14,509 nucleotides of DNA. Source: Clostridiales bacterium UBA3705. Its GTDB lineage: Bacteria > Bacillota_A > Clostridia > Oscillospirales > Oscillospiraceae. The stretch's first letter is position 1. Each line of letters starts with the position of its first letter. The position numbers and the translations under genes were made by a program. The notes under the pieces are model-generated. The model saw nothing but the letters and a program-made list of their open reading frames with translations, searched no databases and was not told where the DNA came from. Of this stretch, positions 1 to 7,354 are shown one piece after another. The stretch covers positions 1 through 14,509 of the forward strand of contig DFIE01000089.1 of the NCBI GenBank assembly GCA_002372735.1, given 5' to 3'.

Positions 1-617
1 GTGGCGTCCACCTCGTCCTTGCGGAACACTCGGCCCGGGGCCAGGATCCGGATGGGGGGCTCCTTGATGGCCTCCATGGCCCGGATCTGCATGGGGGAGG
101 TCTGGGTGCGCAGCAGCACGGAGCTGTCGTCCTTCAGGTAGAAGGTGTCGGACCAATCCCGGGCGGGGTGGCCCTCCTCGGTGTTCAGCTTTGTAAAGTT
201 GTAGTCGGCCAGCTCCACCTCGGGGCCTTCCAGAATCTGGAAGCCCATGCCGATGAAGATCTCCTTGGCCTCATCCAGGGCGATGTTCATGGGGTGCTTG
301 TGGCCCAGACTCTGCCGGCTGCCGGGGATGGTGACGTCCACCGCCTCGGCGGCCAGCCTGGCCTCCAGGGCGGCGGCGGCCAGCTCCTTTTTGCGCTGCT
401 CCAGGTGCTCCTCAATGGAGGCCCGGACAGAATTGGCCAGCTGGCCCATCACGGGCCGCTCCTCGGCGGAGAGCTTGCCCATGGTTTTCAGCACGGCGGT
501 CAGCTCGCCCTTTTTGCCCAGCACCTTGACCCGCAGGGCCTCCAGGTCAGAGGTCTGGGTGGCCTCCTCCAGGGCAGCCAGGGCCGAAGCGCGGATGCGT
601 TCGAGTTGTTCTTTCAT
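1..617 (-). CDS. pheS: Phenylalanine--tRNA ligase alpha subunit, C-terminus beyond the left edge
   Basis: Charges tRNA-Phe with phenylalanine in the cytoplasm as the alpha half of the alpha2-beta2 PheS/PheT enzyme. The window holds the first 205 codons of a protein that is usually about 340 residues. Residues 1 to about 85 are the charged, helical N-terminal arm (start MKEQLERIRASALA) that in this family forms the tRNA-binding coiled coil. The catalytic core begins near residue 105 and shows the class II landmarks LLRTQTSPMQIRAM (about 165-178) and APGRVFRKDEVDAT at the window edge, the latter belonging to motif 2. The start is set by an AAGGAG ribosome binding site at 629-634, 11 nt upstream. 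A T-box leader lies directly upstream and fits regulation by uncharged tRNA-Phe. pheT would be expected next to the left (inference). The TQTSP variant of the commoner THTSP is a mild difference. Confidence 0.97.
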   Translation of the reverse strand, partial: MKEQLERIRASALAALEEATQTSDLEALRVKVLGKKGELTAVLKTMGKLSAEERPVMGQLANSVRASIEEHLEQRKKELAAAALEARLAAEAVDVTIPGSRQSLGHKHPMNIALDEAKEIFIGMGFQILEGPEVELADYNFTKLNTEEGHPARDWSDTFYLKDDSSVLLRTQTSPMQIRAMEAIKEPPIRILAPGRVFRKDEVDA

Positions 618-676
618 AGATCTGCGTTCTCCTTATAGTATATCATAACAATGGGAATACAAGCCGGATCGGGACG

Positions 677-717
677 AAAAATAACGCCTCTCCTCCCCAG
701 GCTTGGGGACGAAAGAC
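677..717 (-). terminator. Intrinsic terminator of the pheS T-box
   Basis: On the minus strand a 13-position stem (717-705 against 698-686, 12 pairs including two G-U and one G-G mismatch) closes a 6-nt loop and is followed by GTTATTTTT. It overlaps the 3' side of the T-box antiterminator region, as expected for the OFF state of a transcriptional T-box. Confidence 0.85.
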
Positions 718-935
718 GTGTCTTCCGCGGTACCACCCGCATTCGCTGCCGGCGGCAGCGCACTTTCAGGGCCTTAACGCGGCCAAAACGGCGGGCCCTA
801 CTGGGGAGAAGCTCCCGTTCAGACCGCGGCTCCCGGGGGAAGGCCTGCAGCGCCGCGGCGGATGCTCACACCAACCGCATCCTCTCTGAAATCCGCGTCC
901 GGCGCCCAGACAGCCCGTTCTTCGCTTTTGATCGG
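677..935 (-). promoter_or_regulatory. T-box leader of pheS, probable UUC (Phe) specifier
   Basis: This leader lets uncharged tRNA-Phe stabilise an antiterminator and allow pheS transcription. The diagnostic T-box sequence GCGGGTGGTACCGCGG reads on the minus strand at 740-725. Upstream are other typical elements: AGAGAGG near 887-881 followed by the GGTTGGTG-type stem I loop, and GTTAAGG and GAAAGTGCG before the T-box itself. A TTC triplet at 810-808, in GGGAGC-TTC-TCCCC just before AGTAGGG, is in the right place for the specifier and matches phenylalanine. The specifier assignment comes from position and the downstream gene, not from a folded model. A terminator follows at 677-717. Confidence 0.93.
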
Positions 936-939
936 AAAC

Positions 940-968
940 ACTATACCACATCCGGCCCCGCATTGCAA
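940..968 (-). promoter_or_regulatory. Sigma-A-like promoter of the pheS T-box leader
   Basis: On the minus strand, TTGCAA (968-963) and TATAGT (945-940) are separated by exactly 17 bp, giving a predicted start near 933, immediately before the T-box leader. It is divergent from the promoter at 1009-1037. Confidence 0.8.
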
Positions 969-1008
969 GAAAAAAGTGTGGTTTTTCGGGGGAATTTCCA
1001 CCGGGGGT

Positions 1009-1037
1009 TTGACAAAACCCAACCGCCGTAATACAAT
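1009..1037 (+). promoter_or_regulatory. Sigma-A-like promoter of the SLH surface protein gene
   Basis: TTGACA (1009-1014) and TACAAT (1032-1037) are separated by 17 bp, predicting a start near 1044 and a leader of about 38 nt. A perfect inverted repeat, GGGTTT-GACA-AAACCC (1005-1020), covers the -35 box and could be an operator (inference). Confidence 0.82.
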
Positions 1038-1081
1038 AAAAGCGAACAGACCCGCACATTTTTAGAAAGGGAGTGCCGCCT

Positions 1082-4000
1082 ATGAAAAAACTGCTGAGCC
1101 TGTGCCTGGCGCTGCTTCTGTGCCTGCCGCAGCTGCCCGCTGCCCGCGGGGCGCAGATAGTGGATCCTGTAGACCCTGTGCCCCTGGGGGTGGTGTCCAG
1201 CGCGGAATATCAGGTTGCCCCCGGGGTGCGGGAGCTGGCTCTCACGGTGAACACCGCGGACGCAGACCAGCAGAGTCTGGTCCATGTTCTGGAGGTGGAT
1301 CCCTCTGAGCCCACCCTGTCCTTCCACACCCAGGTCCGGCGGGGCACCCCGGTGGACTTCGGCCTGGAGCGCTGCTCCGACCAGGCGGCGGACACCGAGC
1401 AGGAGTTGCGGCAGCAGGACCCCAACGCCACGGTGGTGGGCTGCGTCAACGCCAGTTATTACAACATGGACACCGGTGAGCCTCTCAGCGTCCTGGTCAA
1501 GGACGGCGAGTATCTGCACACCCGGCTCAAGGGCTTCAACTACTTCTGGGTGGACCGGGAGGGACACCCCGCCTTTGGCATGGGGGACCAGCCTGTGCCG
1601 GACAACATCTGGCAGGCGGTGGGCGGGGCGGATATGATCCTCCACCAGGGGCAGATCGTCCGCCAGTACACCGACTATACCACCGCCCTGAACCCCCGCA
1701 CGGTGATCGGCCTGCGGGCCGACGGCACGGTGCTGCTGGTCCAGGTGGACGGCCGCCAGGCGCCCACCTCCGTGGGCATGCACGTGGAGCAGGTGGGGGT
1801 GCTGCTGCAGAGTCTGGGCTGTGTTGAGGCGCTGAATCTGGACGGCGGCGGCTCGTCCACCTTCCTCTCCCGGCGGGCGGGGGAGGATCGTCTGCAGCTG
1901 CGCAACAGCCCGTCTGACGGCTGTGAGCGGTCTGTCTCCTCGGCGCTGATGGTGGTCTCCACCGCAGCCCCGACCCAGGCGGAGCCGGCCCCCACTGTGC
2001 CGGCCTGCACCCATGACTGGTTTCTGATTGACCGGCAGACCGTGCGCTGCACCCTCTGCGGGGCGGAGCAGGCGGTTGCGGATTTTACCGGCCTGTGCCG
2101 GGACAGCGAAGCCTCCCGCTGCGTCATCTGCGGCGTATTCCAAACCGGCTGGATCACCTGGGGCGACCGGATGCTCCACGCCAACGAAGACGGCCGCCTG
2201 CACCAGGTGACCACCACCGATTCCCGCACCTGCACCGCCAACGGCCGGGTCAGCGCCGTGTGCGCCACCTGCGGCGCGAAATACCAGGGCCCCGCCCTGT
2301 ACCGGTTCGGCCACGACTGGGATGAGAACCATCTGTGCCGGCGCTGCGGCGCGGCAGGGAAGAACCTTGCCGACCTGCAGGTGAACCCGGTCTCCGCCCG
2401 GTATCTCTACCGGGACAGCGGCGTCCAGCCCACCCCCACTGTCTACGACGGCGAGACCCGGCTGGAGCTGAAAAGCAGCGCCGTGGCCAAGGACGGCGTG
2501 CTCACCTGGTACGGCCACCACCGCCTGGGCACCGCCTGGGTGGAGGTAGAGGGCCGGGGGGACTATTACGGCCTGCTGCGCATGGAGTACCAGATCATCC
2601 TGGACAAGGTTGCGGGCGTCACTGCCTCCGGGGTAGAGGGTACCTCCCTGTGCCTGAACTGGGAGCCCACCCAAGGAGCGCAATATTATATTGTATATCG
2701 CTACGATTTTTCCACTAAGGCCCTGGTAGAGCTGGGCCGGACCGACGGTCAGACCACGGGCTTCTTTTTAGAGGGCCTGCAGCCCAATACCAGCTACACC
2801 CTCTGCGTCAAGGCTGCCGCCGAGGTGGAGGAGACCCACTTTGAGTCCTACAGCCAAACCTGGGTCCAGCTGCGCACCACCCGGGATCCCGAGCCTGTCT
2901 CTGCCGCTGAGGCGGGGATTGGGGATCTGTATCTCACCACCCCCTCCGGCTGGCGGGTGGAGGTCCAGCCCACGGCCCTGGGGCCCACTCTGTTTGTGCC
3001 GGGCTGTCTCAGCGCCAAGGCGCTGCCCCTGGTGGTGGAGACGGCCACGGGGCAGAGCGTCACCCTCGCGGGGCCGAGCGGAGAGATGGAATACACCGGC
3101 GCGCCCTTCAATCTGTACGATCTGACCTGCCGGAGCGCCGACCAAACCGCCCGCTTGGATATCCGGGTGGGGGAGGGCCCCGCCATGCGGATCCGGATCA
3201 TGGAATCCAACCGCAAGACCTTGTTCCTCCAGCCCGGCGGGGCGCTGGAGATGGTCTCCTCAGATGGCGACACCCTATGCCTTGCCGAGGGCTGGTCCAT
3301 GACCGCCACCGACTGGAGCACCAAGCGGGATCTGACCCTGCGCTTCCCAACGCCCGAGACCCTGACCGGCTCCTCCACCCGGGGCCTGCAGTGGCGGCTG
3401 TCCGCCATGACGGAGGATCCCACCCCCCTGACCCAGCGGATGTACTGGCGGGCGGCCAAAAAGGCCGGCCTGGACGGCGCCGGGGGGACCCACTGGGTAG
3501 AGGTCTATGCGGAGGGCTGCTACCAGGGCCTGTACCAGCTGACCCTGGACCGGACGCCGGATGCGGAGCTCCTGTCGGCCTTTCTGACCACTCTGGAGCA
3601 GCCGGATTTGATCCACCCGGAGACCGGACTGCACTACGACGAGTATGCAGACCCGGACGCCCTGGCCCTGAGCTGGCTGCTGTGCAAATACGCGGGCCGG
3701 GACCTGCAGCTGGGCTACGTCACCGGGGAGAACGGCCTTCTCTCCGCGGTGCCGAATTTTGACAGCCCTGCCGAAGACAGCGCCTTCTTGGAGCGTCTGA
3801 CCCAATTGCCGGACTTTATGACCCGGGCCAGACGGCAGTATCTCACCAAGCTCCGGCCTGTGCTGGTGACCCTTACCACCCAGGGCGGCGCCTTGGAGAG
3901 CGCGTCAAAGTCTCTGCCCAAGTCCATGGCCCGGGATCTGCGCCGCTGGCAGGGCCTTGCCTGGGACGGGCAGAGCCTGGACGGGCAGGCCCAGACCCTC

Positions 4001-4648
4001 TCTGCCGCCCTGGATGCCGGCCTGGCGCGGCTGGACGCCCTCCTGGAGGTGGACGAGAGCTCCCAGCCGGACCCGGTTGCACCGGGCCATGAAGACTGTC
4101 CGGGCGCCGCCTTTGAGGACATGCCGCCCCTGGACAACTGGGCCCACGCCCCCATCGACTGGGCGGTGGAGCAGGGCATTGCCTACGGCAAGACCCTGAC
4201 CTACTTTGGCCTGAACGACGCCTGCACCCGGGCCCAGATGGTCACCTTCCTCTGGCGGGCAGCGGGCAGTCCGGAGCCGGAGATGCAGGAACAGCCCTTT
4301 GACGACGTCCCCTTGACCAGCTTCTGGGAAAAGCCTGTGCGCTGGGCCCTGGAGCAGGACATCACCCGGGGCATGAGCCCGACGATCTTTGCGCCGGACC
4401 TGCCCTGTACCCGGGGCCAGGCCATGACCTTCCTGCACCGGTTTGCCGGTCTGCCCGACCCGGAGGGGGAGGAAATGCCCTTCCACGACGTGCCGCCAAA
4501 TGTGTATTATACCGAAGCGGTCCGCTGGGCGGTGGGGCAGGGCATTACCAACGGCAAAACCCTCACCCGCTTTGCGCCCCAGGACGCCTGCACCCGGGCC
4601 CACATTGTCACCTTCCTCTACCGCCTGCTCCAGCCTGCCGAGGCTTAA
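1082..4648 (+). CDS. Secreted SLH-anchored multidomain protein with phosphodiester glycosidase and CotH-like domains
   Basis: Predicted 1188-residue secreted surface protein. I chose ATG 1082 because AAAGGGAG lies 8 nt upstream and the protein then begins with a signal peptide (MKKLLSLCLALLLCLPQ, cleavage near residues 20-24). An upstream GTG at 1073 overlaps the ribosome binding site. Domains in order: NAGPA/COG4632-type phosphodiester glycosidase, about residues 50-292, with NASYYN (123-128), NPRTVIGL (204-211) and NLDGGGSS (252-259), the hallmarks of that fold; a Cys/His-rich segment with repeated CxxC pairs (309-428); an Ig-like domain of the GtatVeveGrGdYyG type (about 430-505); fibronectin III (about 507-600); a CotH-kinase-like region (about 700-995) with VEVYAEGCYQGLYQL (806-820); and three SLH repeats (1011-1188) that should bind secondary cell-wall polymer. 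It has its own promoter and no clear terminator before the next promoter. Substrate unknown; the CotH assignment is the least certain. Confidence 0.9.
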   Translation: MKKLLSLCLALLLCLPQLPAARGAQIVDPVDPVPLGVVSSAEYQVAPGVRELALTVNTADADQQSLVHVLEVDPSEPTLSFHTQVRRGTPVDFGLERCSDQAADTEQELRQQDPNATVVGCVNASYYNMDTGEPLSVLVKDGEYLHTRLKGFNYFWVDREGHPAFGMGDQPVPDNIWQAVGGADMILHQGQIVRQYTDYTTALNPRTVIGLRADGTVLLVQVDGRQAPTSVGMHVEQVGVLLQSLGCVEALNLDGGGSSTFLSRRAGEDRLQLRNSPSDGCERSVSSALMVVSTAAPTQAEPAPTVPACTHDWFLIDRQTVRCTLCGAEQAVADFTGLCRDSEASRCVICGVFQTGWITWGDRMLHANEDGRLHQVTTTDSRTCTANGRVSAVCATCGAKYQGPALYRFGHDWDENHLCRRCGAAGKNLADLQVNPVSARYLYRDSGVQPTPTVYDGETRLELKSSAVAKDGVLTWYGHHRLGTAWVEVEGRGDYYGLLRMEYQIILDKVAGVTASGVEGTSLCLNWEPTQGAQYYIVYRYDFSTKALVELGRTDGQTTGFFLEGLQPNTSYTLCVKAAAEVEETHFESYSQTWVQLRTTRDPEPVSAAEAGIGDLYLTTPSGWRVEVQPTALGPTLFVPGCLSAKALPLVVETATGQSVTLAGPSGEMEYTGAPFNLYDLTCRSADQTARLDIRVGEGPAMRIRIMESNRKTLFLQPGGALEMVSSDGDTLCLAEGWSMTATDWSTKRDLTLRFPTPETLTGSSTRGLQWRLSAMTEDPTPLTQRMYWRAAKKAGLDGAGGTHWVEVYAEGCYQGLYQLTLDRTPDAELLSAFLTTLEQPDLIHPETGLHYDEYADPDALALSWLLCKYAGRDLQLGYVTGENGLLSAVPNFDSPAEDSAFLERLTQLPDFMTRARRQYLTKLRPVLVTLTTQGGALESASKSLPKSMARDLRRWQGLAWDGQSLDGQAQTLSAALDAGLARLDALLEVDESSQPDPVAPGHEDCPGAAFEDMPPLDNWAHAPIDWAVEQGIAYGKTLTYFGLNDACTRAQMVTFLWRAAGSPEPEMQEQPFDDVPLTSFWEKPVRWALEQDITRGMSPTIFAPDLPCTRGQAMTFLHRFAGLPDPEGEEMPFHDVPPNVYYTEAVRWAVGQGITNGKTLTRFAPQDACTRAHIVTFLYRLLQPAEA
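4112..4645 (+). other. Three tandem SLH domains (C-terminus of the surface protein)
   Basis: Three repeats of about 60 residues begin at FEDMPPLDNWA (residue 1011), FDDVPLTSFWE (1073) and FHDVPPNVYYT (1134). Each continues with the SLH pattern AVxWAxxQGIxxGxT-xxFxPxxxCTRAQxVTFLxR. In the first repeat FGLND replaces the usual FxPxx. A complete SLH triplet is the usual unit for non-covalent attachment to pyruvylated secondary cell-wall polymer. Confidence 0.93.
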
Positions 4649-4669
4649 GGGGATTTGGCAAGAAAGCTC

Positions 4670-4698
4670 TTGCATCCCGGTGCAAACTGCGATATAAT
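4670..4698 (+). promoter_or_regulatory. Strong sigma-A-like promoter of the BMP transporter operon
   Basis: TTGCAT (4670-4675) and a consensus TATAAT (4693-4698) are 17 bp apart, predicting a start near 4705 and a leader of about 40 nt. An inverted repeat TTGCA-tcccgg-TGCAA (4670-4685) covers the -35 box and could be an operator (inference). The short leader holds no recognisable riboswitch. Confidence 0.85.
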
Positions 4699-4744
4699 AG
4701 GCGTAACTACGGGCGCAGCCCGGAAAGAAAGGATATGGATCCCA

Positions 4745-5743
4745 ATGAAAAAATTCATCTGTCTTGTTTTGGTTCTGCTGCTCACGGCGGCCCTGTTCGC
4801 CGGGTGCAAGACCGGCACTGCCGGCCAGGACGGGGATCAGCCTCTGAAGGTAGCGCTGGTGATTGCAGGCACCTTCGGCGACCGTTCCTTCTATGACTCT
4901 TCCAAAGAGGGCGCGGAGCGGCTCAAGGCCGACCTGGGCATTGACCTGGTCACCATTGAGTGCGGCAACGAAAACCACGCCACCCAAATGCGCAACGCCG
5001 CCGACGCCGCCGACATGGTCATCTGCGTGGGCTGGGAGTTCTACGACATCGAGACCATCGCCCCCGAGTACCCCGACGTCCACTGGATCTGGATCGACAA
5101 CGAGACCAGCGCCCCTGTGGCCAATGTGCTGAACATCACCTATGCCCAGAACGAGGGCTCCTTCCTGGCGGGCTATATTGCCGCCGCCACCTCCTCCACC
5201 GGCACTGTGGGCGCTGTGGGCGGCGAGGACAGCGACACCATCAACGACTTCATCGTGGGCTACGAGCAGGGCGCCAAGGCCTTTGACGAGGGCATCAAGG
5301 TGGTCCACAACTACACCAACACCTATGACGACCCCGCTGCCGGCAAGGAGTGCGCCATTGCGCTGCACGACCAGGGCGCCGACGTGATCTTCCAGATCGC
5401 CTCCGCCGCCGGTGACGGCGTGTTTGAGGCCGCCAAGGAGAAGGGCTTCTACGCCATCGGCGTAGACTCTGACCAGAAGTACATCAACCCCGAGGTCATC
5501 ATCTGCTCCATGAAGAAGGAAGTGGGCGCCTCCATCTACGACGCCGTCAAGTCCTATCTGGAGGGCGACAGCTCCAAGTGGGGCACCACCTGGGTGGCCG
5601 ATATGTCCAACGGCTATGTGGGCATCGGCTACGGCGAGGAGGGCTCCACCCAGCAGGTCACCGATGAGGTCAAGGCTGCCGTGGAAGACCTGGCTGCCAA
5701 GATTGTCAGCGGCGAAATCGTTGTGGACAGCACCAGACGCTGA
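4745..5743 (+). CDS. BMP-family ABC transporter substrate-binding lipoprotein (nucleoside-type)
   Basis: Extracytoplasmic lipoprotein that captures substrate for the importer encoded just downstream; 332 residues. ATG 4745 is preferred over upstream in-frame starts because it follows AAAGGA (4728-4733) and begins a clean lipoprotein signal, MKKFICLVLVLLL...LFAGC, with Cys21 as the lipidated residue. The mature part has the BMP/Med fold (PF02608): IAGTFGDRSFYDSSKEG near the N-terminus, NEGSFLAGYIAA in the middle, and IGVDSDQ followed by CSMKKEVGASIYDAV toward the C-terminus. In characterised members such as Treponema PnrA and B. subtilis NupN these regions line the purine nucleoside pocket. 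The DRSFYD variant replaces the usual DKSFN, so the ligand may differ. The gene comes first in a binding protein-ATPase-permease-permease operon, the B. subtilis nupNOPQ order. Nucleoside specificity is inferred from the family. Confidence 0.94.
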   Translation: MKKFICLVLVLLLTAALFAGCKTGTAGQDGDQPLKVALVIAGTFGDRSFYDSSKEGAERLKADLGIDLVTIECGNENHATQMRNAADAADMVICVGWEFYDIETIAPEYPDVHWIWIDNETSAPVANVLNITYAQNEGSFLAGYIAAATSSTGTVGAVGGEDSDTINDFIVGYEQGAKAFDEGIKVVHNYTNTYDDPAAGKECAIALHDQGADVIFQIASAAGDGVFEAAKEKGFYAIGVDSDQKYINPEVIICSMKKEVGASIYDAVKSYLEGDSSKWGTTWVADMSNGYVGIGYGEEGSTQQVTDEVKAAVEDLAAKIVSGEIVVDSTRR

Positions 5744-5761
5744 TCCATCCACCACTCAACC

Positions 5762-5791
5762 AAAAGGCGTGACAGTTTGTCACGCCTTTTT
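5762..5791 (+). terminator. Intercistronic hairpin and T-run between binding-protein and ATPase genes
   Basis: A perfect 13-bp inverted repeat (5762-5774 against 5778-5790; AAAAGGCGTGACA and its complement) has a 3-nt loop and ends in TTTTT. It has the form of an intrinsic terminator. Because the operon continues 12 nt later without a visible new promoter, it more likely acts as a leaky terminator or 3'-end stabiliser. Either role would give more binding protein than ATPase and permeases, a common arrangement in binding-protein importers (inference). The repeat is symmetric, but the flanking Ts favour plus-strand action. Confidence 0.85.
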
Positions 5792-5803
5792 GCAAGGAGC
5801 GCT

Positions 5804-7354
5804 ATGAACACAAAAAACGAACCGGTCATCGAATTTGAGCATATCACCATGGAGTTCCCCGGCGTGGTGGCCAACGACGACGTCAGCCTGCAGATCCGCA
5901 GGGGCGAGGTTTTTGCCTTGGTGGGAGAAAACGGCGCGGGCAAGTCCACGCTGATGAACCTGCTCTACGGCATCTATACCCCCACCGCGGGCACCATCCG
6001 CATCCGGGGCCGGCAGATCACTGACCACAGCCCCAAGGCGGCCATTGCCCTGGGGGTGGGCATGGTGCACCAGCACTTTATGCTGGTGCCCTCCTTCACC
6101 GTGGCCCAGAACATTGTTCTGAGCAAGGAGCCCCGCCGCCTGGGCCTGTTTTTTGACAACGCAGCCGCTGTCCGGGCGGCCCGGGCCCTGATGGAGGAAT
6201 ACGGCCTGCAGGTAGACCCCACCGCCTTGGTCCGGGACATCGGCGTGGGCCTGCAGCAGCGGGTGGAGATTCTGAAAACCCTGTACCGGGGGGCCGACCT
6301 GCTGATTCTGGACGAGCCCACCGCCGTTCTCACGCCCCAGGAGACCGACGAGCTCTTCGCCGTGATCCGCCGCATTGTCCGCGAGAAGGACATGACGGTC
6401 ATTCTTATCACCCACAAGCTCTATGAGGTCATGCAGATTGCAGACCGGGTAGGGGTGATGCGCAAGGGCAGGCTGGTGGGGGTAGAGCCTGTGCAGAACG
6501 TGGACGAGCGGAGCCTTGCCTCCATGATGGTGGGCAGGCCCGTGCTGTACGACAATCTGGAAAAAACCGGCACACCCGGCGACCCCTGCATCCGGGTGGA
6601 GAATCTCACCGTGCTGGACAACCGCGGTCTGCCCGCGGTGCGGAATCTGAGCCTGGAGGTCCGGGCCGGAGAGGTGATGGGCATTGCCGCCATTGAGGGC
6701 AACGGCCAGAGCGAACTGCTGGAGGCCATCACCGGCATGCGCCGGCCGGAGCAGGGCCGGGTGGAGATCTGCGGCCTGGACGTCACCGGCAAGGATCCCG
6801 GCACCGTCCGGGCGGCGGGCCTTGCCCATGTGCCCGAGGACCGGCTGGCCACCGGCGTGTCCGGCCAGGCCAGCGTGTCAGACAATCTGCTGGTGGGCCG
6901 CCAGCGGGAGCCCCGGTTCAACAAGCTGGGCTTCCACCAAAACCGGGCGGCCATCTCCGCCTATACCGAGTCTCTCTACGAGCGCTACGACATCCGGGGC
7001 GCCGGCCAGGAGGGGGCTGCCGGGTCCATGTCCGGCGGCAATATGCAAAAGGTGGTCATTGCCCGGGAGTTCAGCTATGATACCCCGGCCCTGGTCATTG
7101 CCCAGCCCACCCGCGGGGTGGACGTGGGCGCCATCGAATTTATCCACGGCCAGATCCTGCAAAAGCGGAACCAGGGGGCGGCCATCCTCCTGTCCTCGGC
7201 GGACCTGGACGAGGTGTTCCGCCTGTCAGACCGGATCATCACCCTCTATGAGGGCCGGGTGACCGGCGAATTTGAAACCGGACGGATCTCCAAGGAGGAG
7301 ATCGGCTACTACATGACCGGCGACCGGGCCGGAGGGGAGGCCGGAAATGCGTAA
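5804..7354 (+). CDS. BMP-type ABC transporter ATP-binding protein (two fused ATPase domains)
   Basis: Cytoplasmic energising subunit of the importer, 516 residues, two nucleotide-binding domains in one chain as in B. subtilis NupO (about 510). ATG 5804 follows AAGGAG (5794-5799) after a short 4-nt spacer; an upstream TTG would lie inside the terminator stem. Domain 1 has Walker A GENGAGKST (41-49), a modified signature VGLQQRVEI (about 149-157), Walker B LLILDEPTA (166-174) and the H-loop ILITHK (about 200). Domain 2 has a degenerate Walker A, IEGNGQSELL (about 297), without the usual GKS lysine; a canonical signature SMSGGNMQK (about 408); and LVIAQPTRG (about 430), where Gln replaces the catalytic Glu. 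This asymmetry is normal for the family and means one active ATP site per dimer interface. The 3' end overlaps the next gene by 8 bp, so translation is probably coupled. Confidence 0.96.
   Translation: MNTKNEPVIEFEHITMEFPGVVANDDVSLQIRRGEVFALVGENGAGKSTLMNLLYGIYTPTAGTIRIRGRQITDHSPKAAIALGVGMVHQHFMLVPSFTVAQNIVLSKEPRRLGLFFDNAAAVRAARALMEEYGLQVDPTALVRDIGVGLQQRVEILKTLYRGADLLILDEPTAVLTPQETDELFAVIRRIVREKDMTVILITHKLYEVMQIADRVGVMRKGRLVGVEPVQNVDERSLASMMVGRPVLYDNLEKTGTPGDPCIRVENLTVLDNRGLPAVRNLSLEVRAGEVMGIAAIEGNGQSELLEAITGMRRPEQGRVEICGLDVTGKDPGTVRAAGLAHVPEDRLATGVSGQASVSDNLLVGRQREPRFNKLGFHQNRAAISAYTESLYERYDIRGAGQEGAAGSMSGGNMQKVVIAREFSYDTPALVIAQPTRGVDVGAIEFIHGQILQKRNQGAAILLSSADLDEVFRLSDRIITLYEGRVTGEFETGRISKEEIGYYMTGDRAGGEAGNA

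Noticed and set aside
651..1065. Short open frames within the region upstream of pheS
   Set aside because: They overlap the T-box, its terminator and both divergent promoters, and have no supporting ribosome binding site or family resemblance.
941..2683. A 580-codon minus-strand open frame
   Set aside because: It is antisense to the glycosidase/SLH gene and crosses the T-box promoter region. Its composition is that of a shadow frame and it lacks recognisable motifs.
4649..4690. Possible terminator after the SLH protein (GCAAG...CTTGC)
   Set aside because: Only a 5-bp stem and no T-run; the sequence is better explained as part of the next promoter region.
3905..5755. A 616-codon minus-strand open frame
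   Set aside because: It spans two well-supported plus-strand genes and their promoter, with shadow-type composition.
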